The position numbers and the translations under genes are program-made. The notes under the pieces are model-generated. The model had not been told where the DNA came from. It saw nothing but the letters and a program-made list of their open reading frames with translations, and did not search any database. Below are positions 5,452 to 13,074 of a stretch of DNA of 14,130 bases, in pieces; within the stretch, counting starts at the first letter, position 1, and every line of letters starts with the position of its first letter. The stretch comes from CAZJFC01 sp964545245 (GTDB lineage Bacteria; Pseudomonadota; Alphaproteobacteria; Rickettsiales; 21-14-0-20-44-7), in contig CAZJFC010000046.1 in assembly GCA_964545245.1 (NCBI GenBank), forward strand, positions 1 to 14,130. Reading direction: 5' to 3'.

Positions 5452-5850
5452 ATGGCATTATCAGACCCTATTTCAAACATGCTGGCTGCTATCCGCAACG
5501 GACAGCTCGCATATAAATCTTCGATCAGCGTTCCTGCTTCCAAGCACAAGAAAGCAATTCTCCGCGTTCTTGAGGAAGAAGGTTATATCAAATCCGTTAC
5601 CGACGGTAAGGATGAAAACGGCCATCCGGTTATCAATGTCGAACTCAAATATTTCGAGGGCGAGCCGGTGATTAAGAAAATGAGAAGGCTTTCAACTCCC
5701 GGACGCCGTGTTTATTCCAATATCGCGAAACTGCCGAAAGTCCATAACGGCCTTGGCATTATCGTTGTTTCAACTTCACAGGGCGTGATGAGCGATTTCG
5801 ACGCGCGCCAGAAAAAACTTGGAGGCGAGCTGATTTGCAGCGTGTTCTAA
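5452..5850 (+). CDS. rpsH: 30S ribosomal protein S8
   Basis: 132 residues, usual length. It starts with DPISNMLAAIRNGQ and ends with the family's SxxxGVMSDFDARQKKLGGELICSVF region (GVMSD at about 111-115). S8 binds helix 21 of 16S rRNA early in assembly of the 30S platform and, in E. coli, represses the spc operon. A GGAGG site precedes the ATG by 7 nt. rplF begins 1 nt after the stop codon, so translation is probably coupled. Confidence 0.98.
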   Translation: MALSDPISNMLAAIRNGQLAYKSSISVPASKHKKAILRVLEEEGYIKSVTDGKDENGHPVINVELKYFEGEPVIKKMRRLSTPGRRVYSNIAKLPKVHNGLGIIVVSTSQGVMSDFDARQKKLGGELICSVF

Positions 5851-5851
5851 T

Positions 5852-6382
5852 ATGAGTCGTATAGGAAAATTACCAGTTAAATTGCAAGGCGCACAAACCC
5901 AGGTTGAGGGCCGTAAGATCACGGTCAAAGGCGCGAAGGGTGAGCTGTCTTTCAACGTACCTGAACTCGTTGATTTCAAACATGAAAACGACGAGATCGT
6001 GTTCACTCCGGTGAATGAATCGAAACAAGCAAGGGCATTATGGGGAACTGCCCGCGCAACCACCAATAATATGGTTAAGGGCGTGAAGGACGGTTTCTCG
6101 GTCGGTCTTGACCTGGTGGGTGTCGGTTACCGTGCTTCCATCCAGAACAACATCCTTTCGCTGACCCTCGGCTATTCGCACGAGATCAAGGTCGCGGTGG
6201 CAAAAGGCCTTACAGTTACCTGCCCTGCGGCGACTGAAGTCCTTATCACCGGTGCGGACAAGCAACTGGTCGGCCAGTTCGCCGCTGAACTCCGCTCGCT
6301 GCGTAAACCTGAGCCGTACAAAGGCAAAGGCGTTAAACGCAAAGGTGAATACATCCGCCGCAAAGAAGGCAAGAAAAAATAG
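5852..6382 (+). CDS. rplF: 50S ribosomal protein L6
   Basis: 176 residues with the two repeated L6 folds. It opens with SRIGKLPVKL, and the C-terminal half ends in the conserved PEPYKGKGVKRKGEYIRRKEGKKK region, which contacts 23S rRNA near the GTPase centre. The ATG lies 1 nt after the rpsH stop (TAATATG). rplR follows after 25 bp. Nothing unusual was seen. Confidence 0.98.
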   Translation: MSRIGKLPVKLQGAQTQVEGRKITVKGAKGELSFNVPELVDFKHENDEIVFTPVNESKQARALWGTARATTNNMVKGVKDGFSVGLDLVGVGYRASIQNNILSLTLGYSHEIKVAVAKGLTVTCPAATEVLITGADKQLVGQFAAELRSLRKPEPYKGKGVKRKGEYIRRKEGKKK

Positions 6383-6407
6383 TAAATAAGAGATAGTTGA
6401 GGAAATT

Positions 6408-6764
6408 ATGTCCAAAGATACAAATACGATCAGGAAGCAAAGGACCAGATATAAGCTGAAGCAGGTAAGCAACCTGAAACCGCGTCTTTCTGTCCACCGC
6501 TCACCACGCCATATTTATGCGCAGGTGATTGATGATGTTAAAGGTGTTACATTGGCATCCGCGTCAACTGCTGTTGAGGAGGTTAAAAAAGGCCTTAAAT
6601 CAACCGGTAATGCGGAAGCTGCGAAAAAAGTCGGTCAGGCTATCGGCGCGGCGGCGGTTAAAGCGGGCGTGAAGGAAGTTGTGTTTGACCGCGGTCAATA
6701 CCAATATCACGGACGCATTAAGGCGCTTGCCGAGGCAGCGCGTGAAGCAGGACTTAAATTCTAG
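6408..6764 (+). CDS. rplR: 50S ribosomal protein L18
   Basis: 118 residues. It has the basic N-terminal tail (IRKQRTRYKLK), then RLSVHRSPRHIYAQVIDD and, at the C-terminus, FDRGQYQYHGRIKALAEAAREAGLKF, all diagnostic of L18. It binds 5S rRNA together with L5 and L25 in the central protuberance. Position between rplF and rpsE is standard. The L5 partner gene, rplE, is not in this window. Confidence 0.98.
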   Translation: MSKDTNTIRKQRTRYKLKQVSNLKPRLSVHRSPRHIYAQVIDDVKGVTLASASTAVEEVKKGLKSTGNAEAAKKVGQAIGAAAVKAGVKEVVFDRGQYQYHGRIKALAEAAREAGLKF

Positions 6765-6772
6765 GGAAAAAC

Positions 6773-7336
6773 ATGGCACATCAACAATTTTCAAAAGATA
6801 ACGAAGAAAACCAGCTCATTGAGAAACTGGTTTCAGTAAACCGCGTCTGCAAAACCGTGAAAGGCGGTAAGCGTTTCGGTTTCGCCGCATTCATCGTTAT
6901 GGGTGACGGCAAAGGCCGCGTAGGTTTCGGTATGGGCAAAGCGAAAGAAGTCCCTGAAGCGATGACCAAAGCAACCCAGGACGCGCGTAAAAGCCTCCTC
7001 CGCATCCCACTGCGCGAAGGCCGCACCATCCACCACGACGTGGTTGGCCGTTTCGGTGCTGGTAAAGTTACCCTCCGCGCTGCCCCCGCAGGTACGGGCA
7101 TCATCGCCGGTGGCCCTATGCGCGCAGTATTTGAAGCGCTCGGCGTGCATGACGTTGTCGCAAAATCAACCGGTACTTCAAACCCGTACAACATGGTGAA
7201 AGCGACGATCGACGCGCTCCAGCAGACCCGCGCGCCTAAATCGGTCGCGGCAAAACGCGGCAAGAAGATCAACGAGATCGTTGCCCGCCGCGAAGCTGCT
7301 GAAGGCAAGCCGGTTAAAGAAAAAACTGAAGAATAA
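6773..7336 (+). CDS. rpsE: 30S ribosomal protein S5
   Basis: 187 residues, somewhat longer than E. coli S5 (167) because of a charged C-terminal tail. The double-stranded RNA-binding domain contains the VNRVCKTVKGGKRFGFAAF and GDGKGRVGFGMGKAKEVPEA segments (about 22-62), followed by the S5 C-terminal fold with GTGIIAGGPMRAVFEALGVHD. S5 acts in decoding accuracy and mRNA entry on the 30S subunit. rpmD follows after 11 bp with a GGGAG ribosome binding site. Confidence 0.98.
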   Translation: MAHQQFSKDNEENQLIEKLVSVNRVCKTVKGGKRFGFAAFIVMGDGKGRVGFGMGKAKEVPEAMTKATQDARKSLLRIPLREGRTIHHDVVGRFGAGKVTLRAAPAGTGIIAGGPMRAVFEALGVHDVVAKSTGTSNPYNMVKATIDALQQTRAPKSVAAKRGKKINEIVARREAAEGKPVKEKTEE

Positions 7337-7347
7337 GGGAGTTATTC

Positions 7348-7590
7348 ATGACAACCGAAACTAAGACAACTGCAAAAAAAGCAGCACCGAAAGCGGCAAA
7401 AGCTTCTTCCGGCAAAACAATCAAAATCACGCAGATCGGCAGCCCGATAGGCCGTAAGGGATACCAGAGGCAAAGCCTTGTTGGTTTGGGATTGAACAAG
7501 CTGCACCGCACGCGTGAGCTGGAAGACACCCCTGCCGTCCGCGGCATGATTGAGAAAGTGAAACACCTTGTAAAAGTGGAGGCTGCGTAA
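7348..7590 (+). CDS. rpmD: 50S ribosomal protein L30 with N-terminal extension
   Basis: 80 residues, about 20 longer than a usual bacterial L30. The extra part is a Lys/Ala/Thr-rich tail at 1-22. The L30 fold starts at KTIKITQIGSPIGRK and includes LVGLGLNKLHRTRELEDTPAVRGMI. The tail is low in complexity and may bind rRNA or be disordered. A GGGAG site lies 6 nt before the ATG; the next in-frame ATG is at about residue 69, so the long form is the only plausible start. An unrelated small membrane protein gene follows before rplO. Confidence 0.95.
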   Translation: MTTETKTTAKKAAPKAAKASSGKTIKITQIGSPIGRKGYQRQSLVGLGLNKLHRTRELEDTPAVRGMIEKVKHLVKVEAA

Positions 7591-7591
7591 T

Positions 7592-7861
7592 TTGGTTGTC
7601 GATTACACTAAAAGCAAAACCGAGCTTTCCCCACAAGAACAAGCCCAGCGAAAAAAAGTCAAGATTTTAGGATGGGTAATTACGGAATTATCTGTTCTTT
7701 TGATAGCGCTGGGGATTGTTTTTATAGCTACGGACTGGATTTTTGATAAAGACGATGAGATAAAGCATATTTTAGGCGGAATGCTGGTATTTATAGGAAT
7801 AGTGGATTTCCTGCTTTTCCACCTCTTCCTGAAAAAAAGAATTTTAAATAACAAATTGTAA
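7592..7861 (+). CDS. Small two-helix membrane protein inserted in the spc operon
   Basis: 89 residues from a TTG start 1 nt after the rpmD stop codon. A GGAGG inside the end of rpmD lies 9 nt before the TTG, and the frame has no ATG before the first membrane helix, so TTG is the likely start. Residues 1-22 are charged and hydrophilic. Two hydrophobic helices follow, roughly 27-48 (LGWVITELSVLLIALGIVFI) and 60-78 (ILGGMLVFIGIVDFLLFHLF), linked by a KDDE-containing loop, with a Lys/Arg-rich tail. This predicts both ends in the cytoplasm. I do not recognise the family. Codons are more AT-rich than in the ribosomal genes on both sides. The frame is intact and correctly spaced for co-expression with rplO and secY. 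Confidence 0.7.
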   Translation: MVVDYTKSKTELSPQEQAQRKKVKILGWVITELSVLLIALGIVFIATDWIFDKDDEIKHILGGMLVFIGIVDFLLFHLFLKKRILNNKL

Positions 7862-7878
7862 TTAATTTGAGGCTAAAA

Positions 7879-8352
7879 ATGAAACTAAATGAATTAAAAG
7901 ATAATCCCGGCGCGAAACACCGCAAAATGCGTGTTGGCCGCGGCATTGGTTCCGGCAAGGGCAAAACTGCTGGCCGTGGCTTTAAGGGCCAGGGCTCGCG
8001 CACCGGCGTTTCCAACATGGGTGAAGGCGGGCAAACCCCGTTATTCCGCCGCCTGCCTAAGCGCGGTTTCAAAAACCACTCAACTAAAGTTGTTGAAGCG
8101 ATCAATCTCGGCAAGATCGAGGAATTCGTTGCGGCTAAAAAACTTCCCGCAAAAGTGGACCGCGAAGCGCTTGAGAAAGCCGGTCTGGTAAAAATCGCCA
8201 ACTCGCTCGTGAAAATCCTTGCAACCGGCGAACTTAAATCTAAAGTTGAGATCGAAGCCGACCTCGCTTCCAAAGCTGCGGCAAGCGCAGTTGAAAAAGC
8301 GGGCGGCAAAATCACTCTTTCAGAAAAGAAAGCTGGGAAAGAAGCTGCATAA
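7879..8352 (+). CDS. rplO: 50S ribosomal protein L15
   Basis: 157 residues from the ATG at 7879. The glycine- and arginine-rich N-terminal arm (RVGRGIGSGKGKTAGRGFKG, residues about 18-37) and the LFRRLPKRGF motif identify L15, a late assembly protein of the large subunit. A TTG four codons upstream is in frame, but GAGG at 7869-7872 sits correctly for the ATG and overlaps that TTG, so I chose the ATG. The stop codon overlaps the secY start (TAATG). The order rplO-secY is conserved. Confidence 0.97.
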   Translation: MKLNELKDNPGAKHRKMRVGRGIGSGKGKTAGRGFKGQGSRTGVSNMGEGGQTPLFRRLPKRGFKNHSTKVVEAINLGKIEEFVAAKKLPAKVDREALEKAGLVKIANSLVKILATGELKSKVEIEADLASKAAASAVEKAGGKITLSEKKAGKEAA

Positions 8353-9665
8353 TGGCATCAATGGCTGAGAAGATGGCCGCCAATGTCAACTTTGGCATGA
8401 TTGGCAAGGCAAAAGAATTAAAACAGCGCATACTGTTCGTTCTCGGCGCACTCATTGTTTACCGTATCGGCACTTATATCCCCCTCCCCGGCGTTGACGT
8501 CGGCGCCCTGAAAGTTGAAGAACAGGGCGGGCTGCTTGCCATGTTCAACATGTTCTCAGGCGGCGCGCTTGGCCGTATGACGGTATTCGCGCTTAACGTT
8601 TTCCCTTACATCACCGCCAGCATCATCATGCAGCTTATGGCGCTTGTTTCCAAGAACCTTGAGGCGCTGAAGAAAGAAGGCGAGACCGGCCGCCGCATCA
8701 TCAACCAGTACACCAAATACCTCACCATCCTCATCGCAGGCGTGCAGGGCCTTGGCTATGCCTACATGCTTGAACGCATGGGCGTGGTGCATGAGCCGGG
8801 CTTCCTGTTCCGCATCAATGTCGTGGTTTCGGTTATCGGCGGCGTCATGTTCCTTGTCTGGCTTGGCGACCAGATAAACAGCCGCGGTGTCGGTAACGGT
8901 ATGTCGATCATCATTGCCGCGGGTATCATTGCCGAGCTTCCCGCCGATGTGTGGAAAATCTTTGAATCAGGCCGCAGCGGCGCGATTGATACCGGAGTGG
9001 TGCTTGGCATCATTGCCGCATTGATCGCCCTCACCCTGCTTATTGTCTATGTGGAACGCGCCCAGCGCCGCGTGCTTATCCAATATCCGAAACGCCAGGT
9101 GGGCAACAAGATGTTCGCCGGGGACTCAACCCATATGCCGCTGAAACTCAATACTTCGGGCGTTATCCCGGCAATCTTCGCATCTGCCCTGCTTGGCTTC
9201 CCGCTGACCCTTACGGCTTTCTCCGGGCAATCCGATTCGCAGGTCCTGCAATGGATCAACCTCTATCTCGGCCACGGCAAACCGCTGTTCATTGCGATTT
9301 ATGCTTTCCTGATTATCTTCTTCTGCTTTTTCTATACCGCGGTTATGTTCAACCCGACTGAGGTCGCGACCAACCTCAAGAAAAACAACGGCTTTATCCC
9401 GGGGATCCGTCCGGGCGAGAACACCGCCAAACACCTTGATTACGTCCTTACCCGCCTTACGGTCGTCGGCGCGTTATACCTTACGGTTGTTTGCGTTGTG
9501 CCGGAAATTTTCTACGGTCAGGCGCAGCTTCCCTTTTATATCGGCGGTACCAGCCTTTTGATCGTGGTGAACGTGGTGCTTGATACGGTCCAGCAGATAC
9601 AGACCCATCTTATTTCCTACCAATATGAGGGGCTTATCCGCAAAACCAAAGGCCGCCGCCGTTAG
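8352..9665 (+). CDS. secY: Protein translocase subunit SecY
   Basis: 437 residues with ten predicted membrane helices, the normal size and topology. It forms the protein-conducting channel in the inner membrane with SecE and SecG. Family segments include YRIGTYIPLPGVD near the first helix, FALNVFPYITASIIMQL at the second, the RAQRRVLIQYPKRQVG cytoplasmic loop, LKLNTSGVIPAIFASALL in helix 7, NPTEVATNLKKNNGFIPGIRPG in the loop that contacts SecA and ribosomes, and the C-terminal RKTKGRR. The ATG overlaps the rplO stop by 1 nt; a second in-frame ATG lies three codons later and could be the true start. adk follows. Confidence 0.98.
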   Translation: MASMAEKMAANVNFGMIGKAKELKQRILFVLGALIVYRIGTYIPLPGVDVGALKVEEQGGLLAMFNMFSGGALGRMTVFALNVFPYITASIIMQLMALVSKNLEALKKEGETGRRIINQYTKYLTILIAGVQGLGYAYMLERMGVVHEPGFLFRINVVVSVIGGVMFLVWLGDQINSRGVGNGMSIIIAAGIIAELPADVWKIFESGRSGAIDTGVVLGIIAALIALTLLIVYVERAQRRVLIQYPKRQVGNKMFAGDSTHMPLKLNTSGVIPAIFASALLGFPLTLTAFSGQSDSQVLQWINLYLGHGKPLFIAIYAFLIIFFCFFYTAVMFNPTEVATNLKKNNGFIPGIRPGENTAKHLDYVLTRLTVVGALYLTVVCVVPEIFYGQAQLPFYIGGTSLLIVVNVVLDTVQQIQTHLISYQYEGLIRKTKGRRR

Positions 9666-9691
9666 TTATGAGTATAATCTGGTCGGGAAAT

Positions 9692-10336
9692 ATGAACCTT
9701 GTTTTTTTAGGCGCTCCGGGAAGCGGAAAAGGAACCCAGGCAGAAATCCTTGAAAAGGATACCGGGCTGGTGAAGCTTTCAACAGGCGACATGCTCCGCG
9801 CGGCAGTGAAGGCCGGAACCGAGCTTGGCAAACAGGCGAAAGTTATCATGGAACAGGGCGGGCTGGTTTCCGACGATATCATGATCGGCATGATCTCCGA
9901 GCGCATCGCCGAAGAAGATTGCAAAAAAGGTTTCATCCTCGATGGCTTCCCGCGCACCGTGGCGCAGGCCGAAGCCCTCGATAAAATGCTTGCCCGGCGC
10001 GGGCTTAAAATTGACCGCGTGGTCGAATTCACCGTTGATGAGGGAATCCTTGTCGAGCGCATTTCAGGCCGTTTCTCATGCTCTAAATGCGGTGCCGGTT
10101 ACCACGACAAATTCAAGCAGCCTAAGACTGAAAACACCTGCGACAATTGCGGTAGCCATGAATTCACCCGCCGCAAGGACGACAACGCCGAAACCGTGAA
10201 AAACCGCCTTGAGGCCTATCACGCGCAGACCGCGCCGCTGAAACCTTACTATGAACAGCAGGGTAACCTTGTTGCGGTGGATGCAATGAAAGATATCAAC
10301 GAAGTCACCTCCGAGATCAAAAAACTGGTGGCTTAG
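9692..10336 (+). CDS. adk: Adenylate kinase, zinc-LID type
   Basis: 214 residues from the chosen ATG. It interconverts ATP + AMP and two ADP. The P-loop GAPGSGKGT is at 7-15, the AMP-site segment DGFPRT at 84-89, and arginines R123 and R127 in ERISGR follow. The LID carries four cysteines, C130, C133, C150 and C153 (CSKC...CDNC), forming a structural zinc site that E. coli Adk lacks. The frame also has an ATG at 9668, 3 bp after secY, but this adds eight residues before the canonical MNLVFLGAPGSGKGTQ, and GGGA precedes the second ATG; I prefer 9692. Position after secY is standard. Confidence 0.97.
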   Translation: MNLVFLGAPGSGKGTQAEILEKDTGLVKLSTGDMLRAAVKAGTELGKQAKVIMEQGGLVSDDIMIGMISERIAEEDCKKGFILDGFPRTVAQAEALDKMLARRGLKIDRVVEFTVDEGILVERISGRFSCSKCGAGYHDKFKQPKTENTCDNCGSHEFTRRKDDNAETVKNRLEAYHAQTAPLKPYYEQQGNLVAVDAMKDINEVTSEIKKLVA

Positions 10337-10381
10337 GCGCACGGCTTTTCAGGTTTTCCCGAAAAAAACTAAAAAAAGCAG

Positions 10382-10409
10382 TTGACAGCTATGCCAGAAT
10401 CCCTATATT
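10382..10409 (+). promoter_or_regulatory. Promoter for rpsM-rpsK-rpoA-rplQ
   Basis: TTGACA (10382-10387), a 16-bp spacer and TATATT (10404-10409). The start is expected near 10416, giving a leader of nearly 190 nt before rpsM. It would let the alpha operon be transcribed apart from the spc half. Confidence 0.65.
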
Positions 10410-10529
10410 GCGCCCTCTTCTGAGGATATCGCGTGGCAAATTACCATATTTTGGCCCGGTGTAGGAAGCTCAAAAATCCATATAATTCAAAAGGGTTTTG
10501 TTGCTCCTCCCATATTTTCAGAAGAAGTT

Positions 10530-10599
10530 GCAGGTTGCTGGTTACGTGGTTGCGTGGCCGGGACCGGTAGCCAAGTAACCAGTAACCAGGAACCAAAAA
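10530..10599 (+). promoter_or_regulatory. Heptad-repeat hairpin in the rpsM leader
   Basis: The segment 10530-10549 pairs with 10571-10590 at 16 of 20 positions, including CTGGTTAC with GTAACCAG. The right arm is a run of 7-8 bp units: CCAAGTAA, CCAGTAA, CCAGGAA, CCAAAAA (10571-10599). AGGA at 10588-10591, the only Shine-Dalgarno-like sequence before the rpsM ATG (11 nt), lies at the base of this stem. It is related to the heptad array in the candidate origin. A regulatory role is inference. Confidence 0.5.
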
Positions 10600-10602
10600 A
10601 CT

Positions 10603-10980
10603 ATGGCTCGTATAGCAGGTGTTAACATCCCCGCAAACAAGCGTGTATTGATCGCTTTACGTTATATTTACGGCATTGGCCCGTTCAACGCCAAAAACAT
10701 TTGTGAACAGGCAGGTATCCCCGCTGCAAAGCGCGTGAACCAGCTTTCTGATGACGAAGTTATCAAACTCCGTGAAATCATCGACAAGGATTATGACGTG
10801 GAAGGCGACCTCCGCCGCGAGGTTTCCATGAACATCAAACGTCTGGTTGACCTTGGCTGCTACCGCGGCCTGCGTCACCGCAAGCGCCTTCCGGTCCGTG
10901 GCCAGCGCACCCATACGAACGCCCGTACCCGTAAAGGTAAGGCGGTTGCGATCGCCGGCAAGAAAATGGTGACTAAATAG
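10603..10980 (+). CDS. rpsM: 30S ribosomal protein S13
   Basis: 125 residues. It starts ARIAGVNIPANKRVLIALRYIYGIG and ends with the basic RGLRHRKRLPVRGQRTHTNARTRKG region that enters the decoding side of the 30S head; S13 forms bridges to the 50S subunit and contacts the P-site tRNA. No strong Shine-Dalgarno sequence precedes the ATG; AGGA at 11 nt is rather far. First gene of the alpha operon section; rpmJ, often between secY/adk and rpsM, is not here. Confidence 0.98.
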   Translation: MARIAGVNIPANKRVLIALRYIYGIGPFNAKNICEQAGIPAAKRVNQLSDDEVIKLREIIDKDYDVEGDLRREVSMNIKRLVDLGCYRGLRHRKRLPVRGQRTHTNARTRKGKAVAIAGKKMVTK

Positions 10981-11036
10981 AACATGATGTTGCGGCAGGA
11001 CAAAACGCCGGAACAACAAAACCTGAAGAGAAGAAA

Positions 11037-11444
11037 ATGGCTAAAGAACAGAAGAAAACCGAAGGCGCAACCAAGATTGCCCGCAAGGACAGGAAAAATA
11101 TCCCTGTGGCGATTGCCAAGATCAACGCGACATTCAATAACACGATTGTTGCAATCACCGACCCGCAGGGCAATGTTATCGCATGGTCTTCAGCGGGCCA
11201 TAAGGGTTTTAAAGGCTCCCGCAAATCAACCCCGTTCGCGGCGCAGGTTGCTGCCGAGCACGCGGGCCGCCAGGCCACCGAGCATGGCGTGAAGGTTGTT
11301 TCCGTGGAAGTCAAAGGCCCCGGAGCGGGACGTGAATCCGCCCTCCGCGCGCTGCAGAACGTGGGTTTCACCGTTACCTCGATCCGTGACGTGACCCCGA
11401 TCCCGCATAACGGATGCCGCCCGCGCAAAGCCCGCCGCGTGTAA
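11037..11444 (+). CDS. rpsK: 30S ribosomal protein S11
   Basis: 135 residues. The core has INATFNNTIVAITDPQGNVIAWSSAGHKGFKGSRKSTPFAAQ and ends in the conserved DVTPIPHNGCRPRKARRV tail, which shapes the mRNA exit channel of the 30S platform. The N-terminal tail is Lys-rich. Spacing from rpsM is 56 bp and to rpoA 57 bp; I see no promoter in either gap. Confidence 0.98.
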   Translation: MAKEQKKTEGATKIARKDRKNIPVAIAKINATFNNTIVAITDPQGNVIAWSSAGHKGFKGSRKSTPFAAQVAAEHAGRQATEHGVKVVSVEVKGPGAGRESALRALQNVGFTVTSIRDVTPIPHNGCRPRKARRV

Positions 11445-11501
11445 TTAACTACTTTACTCGAACTTGTAAAACCCGAAACTCGGAACCAAAGGAAGAAAAA
11501 C

Positions 11502-12554
11502 ATGTCAAATGCAACGAATCCTAATATCAATAAAAACTGGCACGACCTGATCAAGCCGCAAAAGCTTGATTCAAAAATCGAAGGCGACAGGAGTACTATT
11601 GCCACCATCATTGCGGAGCCGCTTGAGCGCGGTTTCGGCACTACGCTTGGCAACGCGCTGCGCCGCATCCTTCTTTCAACCCTTCAGGGCGCTGCCGTTA
11701 CCGCGATCAAGATCGAAGGCGTGCTTCACGAGTTCACCACCGTTCCCGGTGTCCGCGAAGACGTTACCGAGATAGTCCTTAACGTAAAAACGCTTGCGCT
11801 TAAATCGCACACTACCGAACGCAAGAAACTTTACCTTAAAGCCAAAGGCCCGGTTGAAGTTACCGCCGCGATGATCCAATGCCCGCCGGAAGTTGAAGTT
11901 ATCAATAAAGACCTGGTTATCTGCACCCTTGATAAGGATGCGGAACTCAATATGGAACTCCATGTTGAAACCGGCAGCGGCTACGTTCCTGCCAACCAGA
12001 ACCGTCCTGATGACGCGCCTATCGGCCTTCTGCCGGTGGACGCGCTTTTCTCTCCTGTCCGCAAGGTTTCTTACAAGATTGAAAACAGCCGTGTCGGCCA
12101 GCGCACCGACTATGACAAGCTTTCCCTCACGATTGAAACCAACGGTGCGGTATCTCCGGAAGATTCAGTCGCGCTTGCGGCGAAAATCCTTCAGGACCAG
12201 CTCCAGCTCTTCATCAACTTTGAGGATGTCGCGGCCCCAAGCCAGGCTGAGAAGAAAGACGAACTGCCGTTCAGCCCCCACCTTCTCCGCAAGGTGGATG
12301 AGCTTGAGCTTTCCGTGCGTTCAGCCAACTGCTTCAAGAACGACAACATCGTTTATATCGGTGACCTCGTCCAGAAAACCGAGGCGGAAATGCTTAAAAC
12401 CCCGAATTTTGGCCGTAAGTCACTCAACGAGATCAAGGAAGTGCTGCAAAGCCTCGGCCTGAAACTCGGCATGGAAATAGCCGGTTGGCCGCCTGAAAAC
12501 ATCGAGGAACTTGCCAAGAAATACGCCGATCCATACGGAACAGGCTCTTACTAA
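11502..12554 (+). CDS. rpoA: RNA polymerase alpha subunit
   Basis: 350 residues. The N-terminal domain (about 20-240) contains the dimerisation and assembly region with EPLERGFGTTLGNALRRILLSTLQGAA at 39-65. The C-terminal domain (about 260-340) keeps the residues that in E. coli touch UP-element DNA: R273, N276 and C277 in SVRSANCF, and G304, K306, S307 and E310 in NFGRKSLNEI. A flexible linker around 243-258 joins them. A somewhat long N-terminal tail precedes the alpha fold. rpsD is absent between rpsK and rpoA, as is usual in alphaproteobacteria. An AAGGAAG site lies before the ATG. Confidence 0.98.
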   Translation: MSNATNPNINKNWHDLIKPQKLDSKIEGDRSTIATIIAEPLERGFGTTLGNALRRILLSTLQGAAVTAIKIEGVLHEFTTVPGVREDVTEIVLNVKTLALKSHTTERKKLYLKAKGPVEVTAAMIQCPPEVEVINKDLVICTLDKDAELNMELHVETGSGYVPANQNRPDDAPIGLLPVDALFSPVRKVSYKIENSRVGQRTDYDKLSLTIETNGAVSPEDSVALAAKILQDQLQLFINFEDVAAPSQAEKKDELPFSPHLLRKVDELELSVRSANCFKNDNIVYIGDLVQKTEAEMLKTPNFGRKSLNEIKEVLQSLGLKLGMEIAGWPPENIEELAKKYADPYGTGSY

Positions 12555-12563
12555 ATAAAGACT

Positions 12564-12593
12564 AAGCCGGGGTCGGTAACGGCCCCCTAGCTT
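12564..12593 (+). other. Intergenic hairpin between rpoA and rplQ
   Basis: AAGC (12564-12567) pairs with GCTT (12590-12593), and GGGGTC (12569-12574) with GGCCCC (12581-12586), loop GGTAAC. No T-run follows, so it is not an intrinsic terminator. It could stabilise or process the mRNA. Confidence 0.5.
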
Positions 12594-12610
12594 AAACCAA
12601 GGAAAAGACA

Positions 12611-13039
12611 ATGAGACACGCAGTATCTAAACGTAAACTTAACCGCAAGACGGCGCATATCAAGGCGATGCTTGAGAATATGGCGAATTCGCTCATCAAG
12701 CATGAGCAGATCAAAACTACCCTGCCGAAAGCGAAGGAACTCCGCCCGTTTGTTGAAAAGCTGGTAACGCTGGCGAAAAAAGGCGGGCTGGCTAACCGCC
12801 GTCGCGCGATTTCGATCCTTCAGGATGAGAAAATGGTTGAGAAGCTGTTCACCACCCTTGCAACCCGTTATAAAGACCGCAGCGGCGGTTATACCCGCGT
12901 GCTGAAAGCAGGTTTTCGCTATGGTGACATGGCCCCGGTCGGCATCATTGAATTCGTTGACCGTGATATCAACGCAAAAGGCCAGGATTCAGGCCCTAAA
13001 CAGAATAACGAAGCGGCGGAAGAAGAAAACGCCGCATAA
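12611..13039 (+). CDS. rplQ: 50S ribosomal protein L17
   Basis: 142 residues. It starts MRHAVSKRKLNRKTAHIKAM, the diagnostic L17 opening, and contains HEQIKTTLPKAKELRPFVEKLVTLAK and GGYTRVLKAGFRYGDMAPVGIIEFVDR. The C-terminal 25 residues are an acidic Asn/Glu/Ala-rich tail that is variable in the family. An AAGGAAAAG site precedes the ATG. A strong terminator follows, so this ends the ribosomal transcript. Confidence 0.98.
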   Translation: MRHAVSKRKLNRKTAHIKAMLENMANSLIKHEQIKTTLPKAKELRPFVEKLVTLAKKGGLANRRRAISILQDEKMVEKLFTTLATRYKDRSGGYTRVLKAGFRYGDMAPVGIIEFVDRDINAKGQDSGPKQNNEAAEEENAA

Positions 13040-13049
13040 CCTGGCTAAT

Positions 13050-13071
13050 ACCCCGCCCCGGCGGGGTTTTT
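13050..13071 (+). terminator. Rho-independent terminator after rplQ
   Basis: ACCCCGC and GCGGGGT form a GC-rich stem over 13050-13067 with a CCCG-type tetraloop, followed directly by a five-T run. It ends 4 nt before the crcB start codon. Confidence 0.88.
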
Positions 13072-13074
13072 CTT

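Noticed and set aside
9668..9691. Upstream ATG for adk
   Set aside because: Adds eight residues not typical of Adk; no ribosome binding site precedes it, while GGGA precedes the ATG at 9692.
10337..10381. Terminator after adk
   Set aside because: T- and A-runs are present, but only a very short imperfect GGC/CCG-type stem; not enough to call.
13040..13074. Fluoride riboswitch before crcB
   Set aside because: Only 35 bp separate rplQ and crcB and they are filled by an ordinary intrinsic terminator; no crcB-motif core is present.
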